Source: Caprimulgus europaeus (lineage: Eukaryota; Chordata; Aves; Caprimulgiformes; Caprimulgidae). From it: a stretch of 64,000 nt of DNA. The stretch lies in assembly GCA_907165065.1 (NCBI GenBank), contig OU015523.1:16801834-16865833 (forward strand). The letters run 5' to 3'. Below are positions 24,217 to 38,628 of the stretch, in pieces. The notes below the pieces were generated by a model. That model was not told where the DNA came from, did no database searches, and saw nothing but the letters and a program-made list of their open reading frames with translations. The first letter of the stretch is position 1. Each line of letters opens with the position of its first letter. The translations under genes and the position numbers were made by a program.

Positions 24217-27185
24217 TAAAATGTCCATTCTGGGGACTGCAATCTGCCAGTTCCTCATGACCTCTCAAAGGTGGATTTATCTGGGAAAGATGAGCCCAAG
24301 CCCTTCAGCAGTTCTGTAGAAGGAGATAATTCCATCACCTCGGTGACTAGGAGAATGAGGCTGAAAGGTGGCAGAAAGGCATCCCTTAGGGAGAAGAGGA
24401 CCCTCAAGTAATGCAGGGAGGTTGCCAGCCTCCGGTCCCCTGGCTTGCTCCATCCCCACGCTCCAGCTCAGGGTTTGGTGGGTGTCTGGATTGGTGTTTC
24501 TTGCTCCACAGGCAGAAGGTGGGAGAGGTAGGGAGCACAAGCCAGGGAGAGGAGATGGGATGTGCCACAAGTACCTAAAGGGATGAGGCTCAGATCTTCA
24601 CATATGGAGATGGATTCCAGTGTGAGAGTTGTGGCAGGAGGATGGGGAAGGCATGGACCGAGGGATAAGGGATGTGTAAGGTGGGACAGGATAGGCTGAA
24701 AGGGGAGAGGGGCACAATCCCTCCAACACATTCCTGCCATCAGGAAGAGGGTCTTCTCCAAGTGATGTCAAGACATGAGCAAACAAATATTGAGAAATAT
24801 TTTGAAAGAAGAAAGAGAAGAAAGCAAAGCCCTTTGAACTGCAAGGAGTAGTGCGGGAGAGACTGTGCAATCACCTATACCCCAGCCCCTCTGAAAGAGC
24901 TGAAACACCCTGGGAAATGTCCTTGGCTCGAGAGCAAAGCTCAGCTTTTTCTGTGAAAGCCAGATTTGGGTTTGTTAGGACAATGAGGACTATCGGAGCT
25001 CATGCACTCACAACAGTGGGGCAGTTGATATTAAATCCTATTCCAAGGTGGATTCAAAGCCTGTGGACCCTCCCACACTAATATGATATCTCCCAGTCCT
25101 TGCTTCCCCACCTTTGTTTCCCTTCTTTACACCCAGGCACACCGAGATCTTCCAGGCATGCACCCACAGCCCGTCCTTTCCTCTTTGCCCCTGCCCTGTC
25201 CCCAACAAGGTCCTGCAAGCATCTCAGTGTGACCTCTACTCCTGGTGCTCCCCTGGCACGGCTGCACCATCCTGAGAGCTCCTGAGGCCAGGAGCATCAT
25301 GGAAAGAGTGATGAGAAGAGACAGTGCTGGGAGGAAGAATGAGCAATGTTCCTACATTAAATGCAAAAACTAAAATTAAATGAATTTTCCATGTTGCAGA
25401 CAGCTATAGGAAAACTGGTTACCAGTTAGCAGCAGTAGGATTTTTCGGGTGATGCTGGGAGTGAGCACAGGGCTCAGCTAGCCTTCTCATCTCAGCCTCC
25501 CCAGCTCAGGAAGGAAATATGCCTTGGCTGTCACTTAGGTGCAGGTGAATGAAGAGTAGGCAGCCTCAGCCCATGTCTTGTTTCTGAATAAATGAAATAT
25601 GTGTCTTCCATGTGGTCAGCTGGGAGGTAAAAGCCTATCTCAGGAGTGATGGCAGGTGCTGCTGAGCTATTTCCATTTTCCAGCTCTGCAACCTCAGGAA
25701 CCTCTTTAATCCAAACCACCCGCCAAGCTCCATTCACTGCCACTGAAGATCAGCCAGTGTTTCTGGATTCATTTTTAAGGCTGTATTTAATTTTTTTAAG
25801 TATCTTGCTCGCAGATTTTTGGTCCCACCTGTGACCCAAGAAGAGATTCGCAAATCTCATTCTCATTTTTTCAGTCATTTAAAGGGACACATCACACCAA
25901 GAATTTAGGCTCTGTTTTTAATAGAGGGAACATGGGGGTAAAAGGATATAAAAAGAAAACCAGAAGATACAGAAATGCTTTGGCAAATTTGTTAGCAATG
26001 AAAACATTTTTTATTCAGTTTCTACATTCCCTGGGGCAGTGAGGGGAACCCGTATGCATTGAAGTAATGTATGAGAATCAGAGAATGAATTTGACAAGAA
26101 GCTCCACCAAACTCACCTAGAAGCTCAGTGAAGTGCAAAATGTAAACTGAGCGGAGTACAGAGTGCCTTAGCTCAGGGGCAGGATTTCAGTTACTGTGTT
26201 TTAAGGCATTAGTAACAGGACTAGAGCTAGGAAAATCACAGAAGAAACACCCCAGCATGATTTTACTTGGGGCTTATGTTCCACAGGGTTGCTAGATGTC
26301 AAAGGTAGATAGTTATTTTTTTAGTTAACCATTATTTTAGTCAATCATGCAATTTTTTTGTCACTAGGTGCTTCATAAGCACACACACACAAAGCCACAC
26401 CAGCACTGCTACTGGTCCAAGTGTTTTCTGGTGTCTAGCTTGCTGTAGTGCTTTCAATTAGGGTTTGGAAAAGGTTGACTCAGTCAGCCTATGCAACACT
26501 TGCCAAAGACAAAATTGGTTTTAGCCACTGCTGTTCTCCTTCCAAAAAAGCAAAACCCCACTCTCCCTTTCTTTCCCTTGTAGTAAGTGGAGAGTATTTC
26601 TCAGATAGGTGTTTAGCTGATTTTTAATGTCATGGAAACTTCATCTGCAAATTCGTTAGAAACTCTTCAGTAAAGCAGCCTAGTAAAACAGATGATTAAT
26701 ATTGGTAAGCTCCTCATTTGCATATTAATTAGTCTCTGTACTCAACTAATTAAAATGAGGCTGCCTGTTTGTAGACTTTCTGAATTCCAGATTGTTGCTA
26801 GTGCTCCTGTGTAAGTGCATTTAGCAGCTCAGGCAGGCTATTGATAGGACAAACCAGCCACCCCAAGCAGTAGTAGTAACATTTTAAGGCATTTGAGGCT
26901 GTAAGGGAGGTACTTTCAGTGTTTTCGTTGAAAAAACAAGTCTGATGCTTGAAATGGTAGTATATAATGACTGAGCAGTGCTCCTGCTTCCCCGTGATGC
27001 TCTCAAGGAGCAAGACAACTGCAGAAACCAGTCAAATCCAAGGCTGGAAGGAGAAGAACTTTGTGGGGTACAAACAAGACCAGGCTGGGCTGCCTTTAAG
27101 CCTTGTGGTACCTGCTTTTGTGCAGAGATGCAGCCTAAAACCAGAGCTCAGCCTGATGACTCATGACATGAAAATTCAAGGTTAA
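24217..27185. other. Gene-free stretch after the solo LTR
   Basis: Apart from the octamer-bearing candidate element at 26.6-26.8 kb and a short ACAC run near 26,382, nothing is recognised. Confidence 0.5.
26640..26790. promoter_or_regulatory. Candidate conserved non-coding element with an octamer
   Basis: The octamer ATTTGCAT at 26,716-26,723 runs into ATTAATTAG, with CTAATTAAAA 20 bases later and GATGATTAATATTGG before it. The cluster of POU and homeodomain cores within 80 bp is denser than in neighbouring DNA. Confidence 0.3.
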
Positions 27186-27756
27186 TTGGTGGCCAGAAAG
27201 TCGAGGGAGGTGATTTTGCCCCTCTACTCTGCTCTGGTGATGCCCCACCTGGAGTACTGCATCCAGTTTTGGGGCTCCGAACAGGAGGACATGGACCTAC
27301 TGGAGCAAGTCCAGAGGAGGCCACGAGGATGATCAGAGAACTGGAGCAACTCTGCTGTGAGGACAGGCTGAGAGAGCTGGGGCTGTTCAGCCTGGAGAAA
27401 AGAAGGCTTTGGGGAGACCTTTTGGTGGCCCTCCCTGAAGGGGCCTCTAAGAAAGCTAGGGAACGACTTTTGACAAGGGCAGGTAGTGACAGGATGAGGG
27501 GTAATGACTCTAAACTGGAAGAGGGTATATTTAAATTAGATCTGAGGAAGAAATTCTTTGCTGTGAGGGTGGTGAGACGCTGGCACAGGTTGCCCAGAGA
27601 AGCTGTGGCTGCCCCCTCCCTGGAAGTGTTCAAGGCCAGGCTGGATGAGGCTTTGAGCAACCTGGTCTAGTGGAAGGTGTCCCTGCTGATGGCAGGGGGG
27701 TTGGAACTAGGTGAGCTTTAAGGTCCCTTCCAACCCAGACCATTCTATGACTCTGT
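27186..27756 (+). mobile_element. CR1 LINE 3' fragment, longest copy in the window
   Basis: About 570 bp cover the end of ORF2 and the 3' UTR. Within it, 27269-27670 stays open for 133 codons in the end-of-ORF2 frame. Residues such as EDRLRELGLFSLEKRRL and WHRLPREAVAAPSLEVFKAR are the conserved C-terminal tail of CR1 reverse transcriptase, downstream of the catalytic domain. The reverse-transcriptase catalytic motifs and the endonuclease are absent, so it cannot be active. The first ~28 residues before '[12 protein letters not shown]' appear frameshifted relative to the family. The terminal repeat reads attctatgactctg. Confidence 0.95.
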
Positions 27757-30700
27757 CAATTCTGACCTGTGTGGCTATGGCAGAGCTCTGCTCATCCTTC
27801 CCAGGCTGGAGGTGGAACTGGGACTTGGAAACTCCTGCTCTTCAGTCAGAGTCGCACTTGCAAGCTCACCTTATGATGACCCCATGTGCTCCGCAAAGAT
27901 GTCATGGTCCTGAACTTTCACATGTAAAGAGCTGCATCTCCCCTAGCCTTCACTTCCCTGTCAGCACTGGCTGGATAGATTAATTCCAAAGAAACTCCTC
28001 TTGTTGATTCCTTGCCTTCAAGGTTTAGCATTCAAAATGCAGCCCCCCATCACCCACGAAGACCTCCTCAATCACAAAGCCAGCTAACACTAGCTTCTCT
28101 GACAGCATCTTGCCACCTCCTCCCTTTTCCTGGCTGAGGACACAGTATTACCCTCTCTTCCATCCTGGCCACCAAGCAGTCCCCTCCTTTGCTTCTCAGC
28201 CAACACACCTGTTGGTGGCCATGACTCTCCTCTGTCCTCCTACCACCCCTTCTAGCTCCTCCTGCTGTTCTTGCTTCTGGACCTGCTTCTTGGCTCTTTT
28301 TCCTTCTCCTTCCCCTCCCCATGCACCTGTTTTTTGTTCCTCCCAGCTGTTCACATTCCCCACTTTGCCATCCCTGCAGTAGTGAAGGATTCCAGTAGAA
28401 ATTCAGGAACTGAGGACACGACAGAGGATAGGCTGAGAGGCACTTCATGAATGTGTATATTTACTGCCGGAAAATATTTTGCATGGCAGTGGCAAGCTAG
28501 CTTTCTCAAACTGTCTGTGCACAGAGTTTTTCCTCACCCTAGCTGCCAAGAGCAGTTTGACAGGTTTTATTATACTCCATTATTCACAACAAGCCAGGTC
28601 GCTGTGCCATATGCTGTCCAGTTCTGCTAAAGCTAACCATGTGCCCATGTTGGCTGCAAACCAAGGCTGGATAAAACCTGCTCCTTTTTTGCATGCTATT
28701 TGTTTTGAAAGAATTGCAGACAGGGGCTTCGGGTCAGGTGTCCAGTGTGTCTTATCACACAGCTTTGCTCACTCTCAGCAGCCCAAAAAACAATTCAATT
28801 GGAAAATCAGGGTTCCTGGTAAGGTTTGGATCTGAGGTTCTTCTAGAAACCTGCCCTGTCCTGGGGCTGATGCAGTTCAACGCAGGAGGAGAGCCTTAAG
28901 AACCTCTCTGGGGCCACTGGCAGTGAATTTAACCTGGAGTACAGCTTTTGAGATTATTTAATGCACGACTTAGTAGGACACACAGCAAGGAGCAGTGCAA
29001 GGTTTCTAAGACTAAACATCTGCTTCCCTGTGACAGCTGTTTTAGAGGCATTGCAGCTACAGGAAGTGCTGTACCTGCATGTGGCTGGACAGATGTCCTA
29101 GGGCATCCTCCAAGCTCTAGCCTCCTCCAAGCCTGCACTCACTGCTCCATGGCCCACACAACTTCCTATTGCCTCCTTTTTAGCTGCCTTTGTTGCTCTG
29201 TGTTGTTTGAAAGCTTGCTGACTTGCCAAACCCTGCAGTTATCAGTGCACAGCCCTGTCTAGAAAGAAGTTATTCCCATGTTTCAAGTTTGCCAGGCTTT
29301 GTATCCCTCTCTTACCCACCATTTGCACTGTTACTGTTCTCAGGGGCACAATTTCCTTCCTCTTGCTGCATCCATGTTGCTGATCCTTCTTACTGCTCCC
29401 ACAGCTTTTTCTTCCCAGCTCTCCTGTGTTTGTAAGCAGCTTTGTTGCAAGTCCTGTCTCTGACTCTGTCTCCTGTTGCTTCTGACTGGGCTCCCTAACC
29501 CATCACTTCACCTTTTCTGGGATTGCTACTGCTCTCCCCTGCTCAGGTACCATGGGACTGTGCCATGTTGGTGAAGGTGCTGCCCTGCTTGTTCTGAGGT
29601 CACCCTCAGCTCCCTGCCTGTCCTCCCTTGCAGAGTAGCCCTTATCATGCTGCTCCTGAGCATGTGTCATGTTGGTATTGTCAGATATGTCCTGTTTGGT
29701 CAATTCCATAGCAATGAAAGGCAGTCAACTTTATGGTTCTTGTCAAGAGAAGTGGACAAATGTTGCTGAGATAGATCCAGAGAGACAAGGAAGTCATTGT
29801 GCCCATAACCTTCAGGGAGATGTTGGCACCCAGGTAAGCTTGCTTTGGTGTGCTGCATGCATCAATACTGCAATTCTTCTCATTGTTGTGGTTTTCCTTT
29901 CCACTTATCTGAAGCATGGTTATGGCTTCCCTTGAATCCTTCTTGAGAGCAGGATGTGTTTAGCTGTTTCAAGCACATAATAGGTTGTCATTTCTTGTAC
30001 AGAATAATGCATTTCCTCCTATGAATTGCATTTGCCCTGTACTGGCCAGTGCATATCATCAGCACACAGATGTATTTCTCCCAGCTCGTTTTCCTACTTA
30101 TCATTTTTGTTAGTATTACACAGCAGCTGGGTCTGCAGTCCAGCAGAAATCAAATTGGTCATTGATCTTAGAGCAGAGCTCCTACAATGGCAGCTGAATG
30201 GCTGGCAGTCTTCAGAGATGTGCCTAGCACGTGTGAATCTCTCTGGCTCTGTTATCACACTACAGAAATCCTCTTCACTGGAAGTCTGTGTCATGTACCT
30301 CATCATCCATTAAACAGCCATGCTTTCCTTCTGCAGAAGATATCCCACTGGGAGGTGAAATGGTGCTGTTTCTCCAACATCTTCCACACCTGCTCATGAC
30401 CTGTATGTTATCCTCCTTGTCTCCTGAATTGTTTCTGTGGGGTGTGCACTAGATTATGATTTATTAGTCAGCTTTCCTGTTTCGTGAAAACTGTTAGCTC
30501 TGGCAAATCCACTTGTTCTGCTGTAGCAGCCCTTGTTTTGATGCTGTCTTTGGTTTGGTTCAGCGGCCCTTGCTACTCTTTCCCTAGGCCTGGATCTGTG
30601 TCACTGGACAAACTGAGTTCTCTCAATTCAGAGGTGGATCCCTTGCAGGGATCTTTAGTGATTCTTAGTGCCAGTTTTGTTGTTGTTGTTGTTGCTTTAA

Positions 30701-33700
30701 GTATGGTTTATTATTCTGCATATGTTTCTTCTTATATGTTTGTATAAGCACCAATACATTGTAACTTTCCCAAAAGCAGCTCTCTGAACTCTAATTTCCC
30801 TGTGGTCACCGTACTCACCAAACTCATTGCAGGCTTCCCTATATAATGTGAGGATGTTTACCCACAACAAGCATTTCTCACTCACTATTTAACCTTTTCC
30901 TCCAGTGAGATGTGAAAGGGGTAGATTTGACTTTTGTGTCCATGTGCCCCTTGACCCATGGTGTTAGCACCAAAGCAGAAGCACTGCCTTGAAGGACTGG
31001 GCACATGGTTTTGAGCCTAGAAATAAGAGTATCCCTGCACCATTTCTGCAAGTTACTTTCTTTCCATGTAGTCTCTTTCTTGCTGTGGGTCTTGCAGAAC
31101 TGCAGGCAATCATCCTCTTCCACATTGCTATATGCTCACTGTGTAAGAACCAGAAAGGGATCCATCTATTAAAGGTAAGTCTCTTTCTTTAGGGATGAAG
31201 ATGTCCATATGGCAGCCAGCATTAAAATACAAGCATGTAGACTGGCTTACCAGTTCCCCCAATATTTCTTTCCCATTTCAACACAGACTGCTACATCAGA
31301 AAAGATCTTTTGTTGGATCCTCAAAATCACTGCAAATTATGTCCAAGGAACTGTAAGCCCCAAACAACAGATGGGTAGGTTTCAAAGGCTGGAGTCTCCA
31401 CTTTGTTTAGTAGTGATTTTGTTAGTGCCAAGCAGATGTGTGTGCAAATCCTGCCTGTTGGAGGCAATGTCTTTGATCCCTGGTAGCTTAACTATTCATC
31501 TGTGGAAGGAGTCAACAGCTCAGGTCTAAAAATGAATTGCTGTTACCCATTCCTTCCTTACACCCCGGGTCCTCTCTCAGATGAACCGATGTCTTTGGTA
31601 TATTACTTGACAGACAGAAATAAGATGTTGGCAGGTTCTTGAAGATGTCCTAGGCTACAGAAACTGAAATCTTCAATATCTGTCCTTCAAAGACAGTCCC
31701 TGAGGATAAATGCTGCAGCACATTTTTGTAACAGAATCTGAAGATGAACTTGCTGATTAACAGATCATAGAAATGTGCCCTTAAACCTATTGATTCCTGG
31801 CTTTTATCTGGCCATAAATGCTGTTCCTCTTGCCTCAGCTCTGGGAAGCAGCTTGTGAGAAGTGGCACAATTTACTTTCCCTGCCTGCCCACCTGACACA
31901 GTGCACTTGCACAAACACCACTGCTGAAAGCTAACGGGATTCTCTGCATGTGGCACCTCCTCTAGGCCAAAGAGAAATGTTTGTGGCTGGTGTGACTCCA
32001 GGGTGGCAATTCAGACTCAAGGACTATACCTCTTTCCTGCTTTCACAAGCAACATCACAGGGTCTACGATCCAAAGAGCCAGCTGAGTCTCACATATAGG
32101 TCAGTGCCTTTGTTTAGACGTTCAACACACTTCCAACCGCCTGGCAGAAGAAATGTGTTTGGAGGTGTAAATGATTTTGACAATTCAAGTGCTGTGTGTT
32201 AATACACTGATCAAAATGCTGAGAATTTTCAGGTCAGGGCACATCTGTTCATCATCTCGGCGATCTTGTTAAGAGGTAAACCCTCATAGCCTGGGAGGCA
32301 CTGAGGAAACTACGCAGGATTTCTGTCTGGCAGGATTCTTCTGCAGTTTTACCTAGTGCTGGCTCTTCACCACAGAAAGGCTCCTGTCAGGGTCTCAAAC
32401 ACTAACAGAGACTTTAGTAGATCAGTGTTAAACCAAATGGGGCCTAAGAGGCCGAAAGTGCCTCCACACTGGTTCCCAGTATCAGCACTGACACATGGCC
32501 ACAGCCAACAACCACTCATCAACACGACTAAATGAATGCACTAAATGAATGCAAGGAGCTTAGACAACATTAAAAGAAGGAGCAGAGTCACGGGCCCAGT
32601 CTGCAGAGCTGCTATTGTTCATGTGAGGTTTAGGTCAGTTCCCTGCCTGTGCTACTGATCCATTAGATAAATCTGGGCACTTCAGAGGCTAATGGGAGGA
32701 TTCCTGTTGCTTGCCAGGAGCTTGGCTTTAAACTGTCATTGCCTCCTCTTCCCTACTTAGGAAATAAGGGTAGTTTTGCTCACCGGGAAAGCTCTCTCCA
32801 GGCTTGTACTGCCTGAGATGTAACAAAAAGCTAGACCTCCTGCAGTCATTAAACTTCCTAGCGTGTTAGCCCCATCACCTGGGGGCAATGCATCTTGCCT
32901 ACCAAGAAATGTCCTTGGGAATAAACACTTTCGGTGAGTTGCTACACTTCATTCCTAACAAAGAAGAACAATTTGCATTAAAATTCAGTTGTTTTAGAAG
33001 ACAATGGGTGAAATGTGGAGCTTGACACTTGGCTTTTGCTCAGTCTGTCTTCTGTGGGAATATTGCCAGCCAAAGAACTAGCTGAAGACGGCCTAAGACA
33101 AACTACTATTAACACAGTGCATTTTCATGGTGCTATTTGTCCAAAGACTTCAGAGTATATTTATTAACTAAAGTAAAGCCTAGGGAAATCAGTTGAAATC
33201 TTTGCATTGACCTTAAGCAGCTTTTGGATCAGTGTCAAAATAAAGAAATATGCAGGTTCTGGAAAATCCTGGCATGTAGGCAAGAATAATCTATTTCTTT
33301 TTGGGAGGGATGAGGGGGAATGGAGTCACAGAGGTGGAACGGCTTGTCTGGTGCTGCTTGGATAATCTGAGATTGACACTAGGTAAATACGTATGTTTTA
33401 GGAAGTACTGACCAAGGGGTGAGGCTGTTCAGTTGACATCAAATGGGCTAAATTCAAAGTGCAAATTCAAATTGCTTCAAGAAATTTTTCAATTAAAAAA
33501 AAAAAATCCTAAAGCCTCGTGCAGGTTTGGTATAGCATGAATTAAGGACAAACTTTTACTTGAATCAGAAAATCTCCCTTGACTATTTTCTTTTCCATTT
33601 CTGCCTTCCCTCTCCTTTGGTCTGTGCAGCTCTTATGTTTTATTTATAGATAATTGGAAATGGAATAGAAACTCATTCAACGAGCCCAACTGGAACTCCA

Positions 33701-36700
33701 AAGAAATCGACAATTAATGAGTGTATACTTAAAACAGTCTTGCTTAGAGGCAATAACGATGGATGGATGCAGTGGCAGCAGGTACACTCTGGCACATGGG
33801 GTGAAAATACCTTAGACTATCCAAACCTGGCCCCAGCTTTTCCTAGCTTAGGGAAAAGCTTGACTCCCCCAAACCTGAAATGTAGGAACTGGCTCTCTCA
33901 GGTGCTGTGGTTTCTGCATAGGACTGACCTGGCTATGATCACACCTCTCAACTGACAAGTCTCTGTTGACTTTCAAAGAGCTGAAAAACTAGATCCCCAT
34001 CTGAATTATGGAGTGTGGTTCCTTCTTTTTGTATTAGGAATATAACTTAACTAGTGGTCAAGATGAGCCAGAACGTGAGGGGAACATAGGACTACTAAGA
34101 TCACATCAGGTTTTGAAGAAAGGGCTGTTCAGTTCTATCTCCAGTGTTGCATTGCCTTTCCCAGAAGCTGTATCATCCATGCTGGCTGATGGCTAGTTCT
34201 TCTATCCTCCCCATGGTCAAATTTAGGGGTCCCACCTCTTAACTGTTTTCTTGTAAGTCTAGCAGCACATCCCTGCCAAAAAAAGACTCTCCATTTCCAT
34301 TTTGATGTTTTCCCTTTCAGTCTACATAGACACAGATGCATTTTTTTCCACTTCTTTCTTTACTAGCAAATATGAAACTGTAGAGAAGTCTGGGTTGCAG
34401 TCCATACAGCATATGATAAAGTTGTTCTAAGTGGCATCATGAACTAATAATTTCCCAACTATTCTCCACTCATGAGGAGCAAAGGCAATTCTGCCTGTAT
34501 TCTTAGCAAATCTTTCCTTGCTTTTATTGGCAATGCTTCTGTTTTGGCAGCAACCTGTCAAGTTTTGAGCTGGCAACCACAGGGGTTTTTTTCGCATTCT
34601 CAGATGAAACGTAGGCAACATGTTTTCTATGAAAACACCCTTCCTACTCTTCATCAGTGCTTCCAACATTATTGTTCTTAGTACAGAAAGCAAACATTGG
34701 TAGCTTTCCCTCTCCTGCTGCTGCAACTTGAACTGAACAGGGCTGAACTGACATGAAGTTTTTGACTAGGAAAAAATGTCTAGTGAAGAAGTAACAAGCA
34801 AAGCCCCTCTCAGCAAGCCCAGGATGGTTGAGTCTGTTATATGAGTGGATGTCAAAGTTAAGAGTTGTAAGTTGTTTTTGAATGAGCTGGTAGGTCCACA
34901 CTGTGCCATGCACAGAATACTTGATTCAGGGTACTGGAAATGCTGTAGTGTGTTAGCATCATTGCACCATGCCCTGTTCATGTCCCATGCACCTCTTCCA
35001 GCTCCACAAATGGATCTTCAGAAACACATTACACAGGAAGCAAAGTCAGTCAAGTGGAAGAAGTTGGGTTTCTTTTTCCACTCAGTATGAAAATTGTGGT
35101 ATGCATCGGAGGCATCAGCTGGATCAGGATTCTCTTTGCTTGAGCAATGAGCTTGATCCTACAATCCCTGTTTTAAGCCCTTCTGCCTTCCTGTGCAGCT
35201 CACAAATTATTTAAAATCCAAATCCCTGTAGGGATCCTATTGTATCCTCCTAGTTCTGTTGTCCTACTGTGTCTACCCTTACTGGGAGTTTGCTACTGTT
35301 GGTCCTGCTCCTGCAGGAAGTTGTCCAGCACAGAACATGCTATGCTCTGGTCCTTCCTCATCAAATATCATATCTTTTTCTCTCTTCATGACACATTCTC
35401 ACTTCGCAACAAGACCAGGGGTAGTGGCAGTCCACTTCACAGCTACGTGTGGAAAAAGACCCCTCTTAACATCTTCTAGCACTGTTGCTGGCTCCCTGTG
35501 CATCTCATAATGCTTACAAAATCAATTTAGCTCATGGTCTCAATTTCCCTAAGCTTCCTACATCGATTTCTCAATTCTTGCTCCACTCTACCCCTTGGGA
35601 GATCTGGTAATCTAGAATGGGAATCAGTTCCCAATACCCACACACAAGGATCACAAACTGTGAGGCAGTGAGGAAGTTAACCTCTGCTGAGAAGCTTGGA
35701 GCTCTTTCTCTTGCCCACCCTGGGGTTAGGATGGATATCTCAGCTCTGGTGATGACTAACGCAGCTGTTCACACTTGTGCTTCCTTTATCCCTTCTAATG
35801 GAGCCTCTGCCCCCTTGACACAACTCACTTCAGTGACTGCAACCATTAAAGGTGTTGGAAATAGGGTCTGAGACTTATGCAAACTCCTGCCTCAGGTGTC
35901 ATGACCAACGAAGCGATCAAAAATGCCAACTCCTCTTAGAGTGCCATCCCTGAATCCATACCCGACGGCGGATCTGTCACACAGTAGCAGAACATGTTAA
36001 TACAGCTGAAGCCTTTAGGTGCACTTGTACCCTCAAAACTCAGTGGAGCTGCTGTCATCCTCCAACTGTTCAGTGGCCTAGATGAAATTAGTTAGAAGTC
36101 TACATGCAGCTGCTAATAAAGATACTGTCTTTCTGCCTCGGAAAAAGCTCCATCTCTCTTTGCTACCAGATGTTCTCTTTGGCAGTTTGAGTCAATGAGG
36201 AGCTAAGCGATGAAGAATGAACCCAGTCTCCAAGAGGAAGCCTCAGGCCCCAAGTGGCAGTGGTGGAAACATCACAAGGGAAGTTCTCTATTGCTGCTGC
36301 CTACTGGGGCTTGGAGTTGATGTCAGCTCCCACTAATGTTGCTTGTCACCCAAATCCAATAGAGCTGCTTGTGTGAACTGCTTCCTGCTCAGGAAACCTC
36401 TTTCTTTAGCTCCACAAAGGTCTCCTGGAGACAGCTCTGGGGTGGGTGGACAAAGCAATCCCAGAGTCTGGGGCCAGCTGGCAAGTACAACTTGTGGGTG
36501 CCCAGATTTTGGGGGGAGGAATGTGTGTCCTACCTTGTCTGCCTGCTTGCCACTATCAGATAGAATTAGACAGGGAAAGCAAACTCATTTGGATGGATTA
36601 TTCTCACAGTCCAGAGCTCCCAGAAGGAGGAAATGGAGCAGGAGCACCGTCTGCAACCTTCACTCAGAAGCCTGTAGATATGACAGCTATGTGTAGCTTG

Positions 36701-38299
36701 AATTCAGCACCACCACCATCTCTGGCAGCTGAAGTGCTCTCCAGCTTTCATTTCATTTCATTTATAGCAACACTCCTAAATCAGATTGCTCCAAGCGGCC
36801 AGCCCTGGACTGAGCAAAGTGGTTTGGGAGCTGGTCACAGAAAATCACACATCTGAGAACTTTTTATGCACTTTCTCCCTGTATTTCCAGCTAAGGAGCT
36901 TTCCCCAGGAAGTTCTTCCTCTGCACACTGTCCCAGAAGAATAGCAAGAGATCTAACAGCGCTCATCAAAGATTACAAAACTACAGGTAGTGTGAAGGGT
37001 GTGAACTCTCCTCAATTCCACCATGCTACAAACGTGGCATTGGCAGGTGGCGGGTCCCAGGATAACAAAAAGAGGTCCTCTCTATCTAGCAGAATGTGCA
37101 GTTACACAGTGGAAATCCTTGCCACAGAACACAGTGAACAAAAGTGTTGGCAGGACTTCCAAAGGGGATTAAGCAATGGAAGAAAACCTGTCTGGACCTA
37201 CTAAGCATAAAGGCATCAGCTGTGGCTGAAGCAGCCACATCACAAGAAGATTGGGAAAGGGGACTGGGAAGGCTTGGGTATGCTTTCCCTTTCGCCTATA
37301 CCCTTCCCTTGGTATCTGCAACTGGTCAGTGGTGGAGACGGTCCTGATCTTTGGTCAGACCCAGTGCAGTTACTTTCATATGAAGTACATACCAATGATA
37401 CTGGTAAGGGTGAATGGGAGTAGGTAGAACCTAGAAGGAGCTCATTTCAGATAATCCATGGTGGCTAACATGGGTACAGCATACCTTCCTTGTGGCCATA
37501 GGGCGTTCCCTGGAACAGGAGTGTAGGTGTTCACAGTTTTTCACTCTGGACTGAGGGAGACATCTGAACTCACTCCCATGGAGCTGTGCAAGAACTTTTA
37601 CTGAAATCCACCCAAAACAGCAACATTGTTCTGGAGAGACCACCCACATTTTCAGCAGACCTACAGTAAACAGAATCTGGACTGGAATACGTGCAGGAGA
37701 GTCGTCAAGTTTGTTCAAGGAATCAGTCACAATTTTCCAGGATAAAAAATATTAGTGGAAGTAAGATTACCCTTTCCTTTATCATACAAATCCAGAAAGA
37801 CCAGAAATTTGATTGCCTCTTGCTGAATGCATTTTAAGTTCCTCTAGAAGGCATTGTACCAGAAAAGCATGTATTTTTAATGCAGAGACATCCTCCTCCT
37901 TTTGGAGGACAAGAGCAACTCTCAGATTTCAGCACCACCCAGATTTTCTAAAAAGTCTTTGAATCTGCTGCATAAGACTTGGATTCCCTCATTTCAGTTT
38001 TCTGGGAGAATTTCTCCCATTCAGCCTAAGCTAACTCAAAGAAGACAAATTTGTTTCTGTGCAATAGCCCAGAGGCTTAAATAGGTATAAACCACGGCGC
38101 GTGTTTACCTCCAGGAATTCAACTATGCGATTTAGACTTGGAATGGCCACATTATCTGTCTGTTCCTTTCCTAGGTTTTGCCATTCTGAACACATTTTGC
38201 AGCTATTCTGTATCTGTTATGGTAATGTAATACATCCCAGCAGTCTGGAAAATGTGACAATCATGGCCAAGTAACCAATATGCTGGTAAAATACACTGG
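27757..38299. other. Gene-free stretch of 10.5 kb
   Basis: No coding exon, LTR or CR1 copy is recognised. A pyrimidine-rich patch lies at about 28,095-28,330 and an A12 run at 33,495-33,506. The parts at about 28,450-28,750 and 32,930-33,270 are motif-rich and repeat-free and may include non-coding elements. Confidence 0.5.
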
Positions 38300-38628
38300 T
38301 TCCAGTATCTGAAGGGGCTACAAGAAGGTTGGGGAGGGAGTTTTGACAGGGGCAGGAGTGATAGAACAAGGGGTAATGGCTTTAAACTGGAAGAGGGCAG
38401 GTTTAGATGAGATATGAGGAAGAAATTGTTTCCTGGGAGGGTGGTGAGACACTGGCACAGGTTGTCCAGGGAACTTGTGGCTGCCCCCTCCCTGGAAGTG
38501 TTCAAGGCCAGCTTGGATGAGGCTTTGAGCAACCTGGTCTAGTGGAAGGTGTCCCTGCTGATGGCAGGGGGGTTGGAACTGGATGAGCTTTAAGGTTCCT
38601 TCCAAACCAGACTATTCTGTGATTCTGA
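38300..38628 (+). mobile_element. CR1 LINE 3' fragment
   Basis: From 'ttccagtatctgaaggggct' the copy runs through the end of ORF2 (terminating at tag in 'ggtctagtgg') and the 3' UTR to attctgtgattctga. It shares subfamily features with the copies at 3.2, 27.2 and 47.9 kb. Confidence 0.94.

Noticed and set aside
27269-27670. 133-codon ORF taken as a host gene
   Set aside because: Its sequence is the C-terminal tail of CR1 ORF2 inside a CR1 copy.
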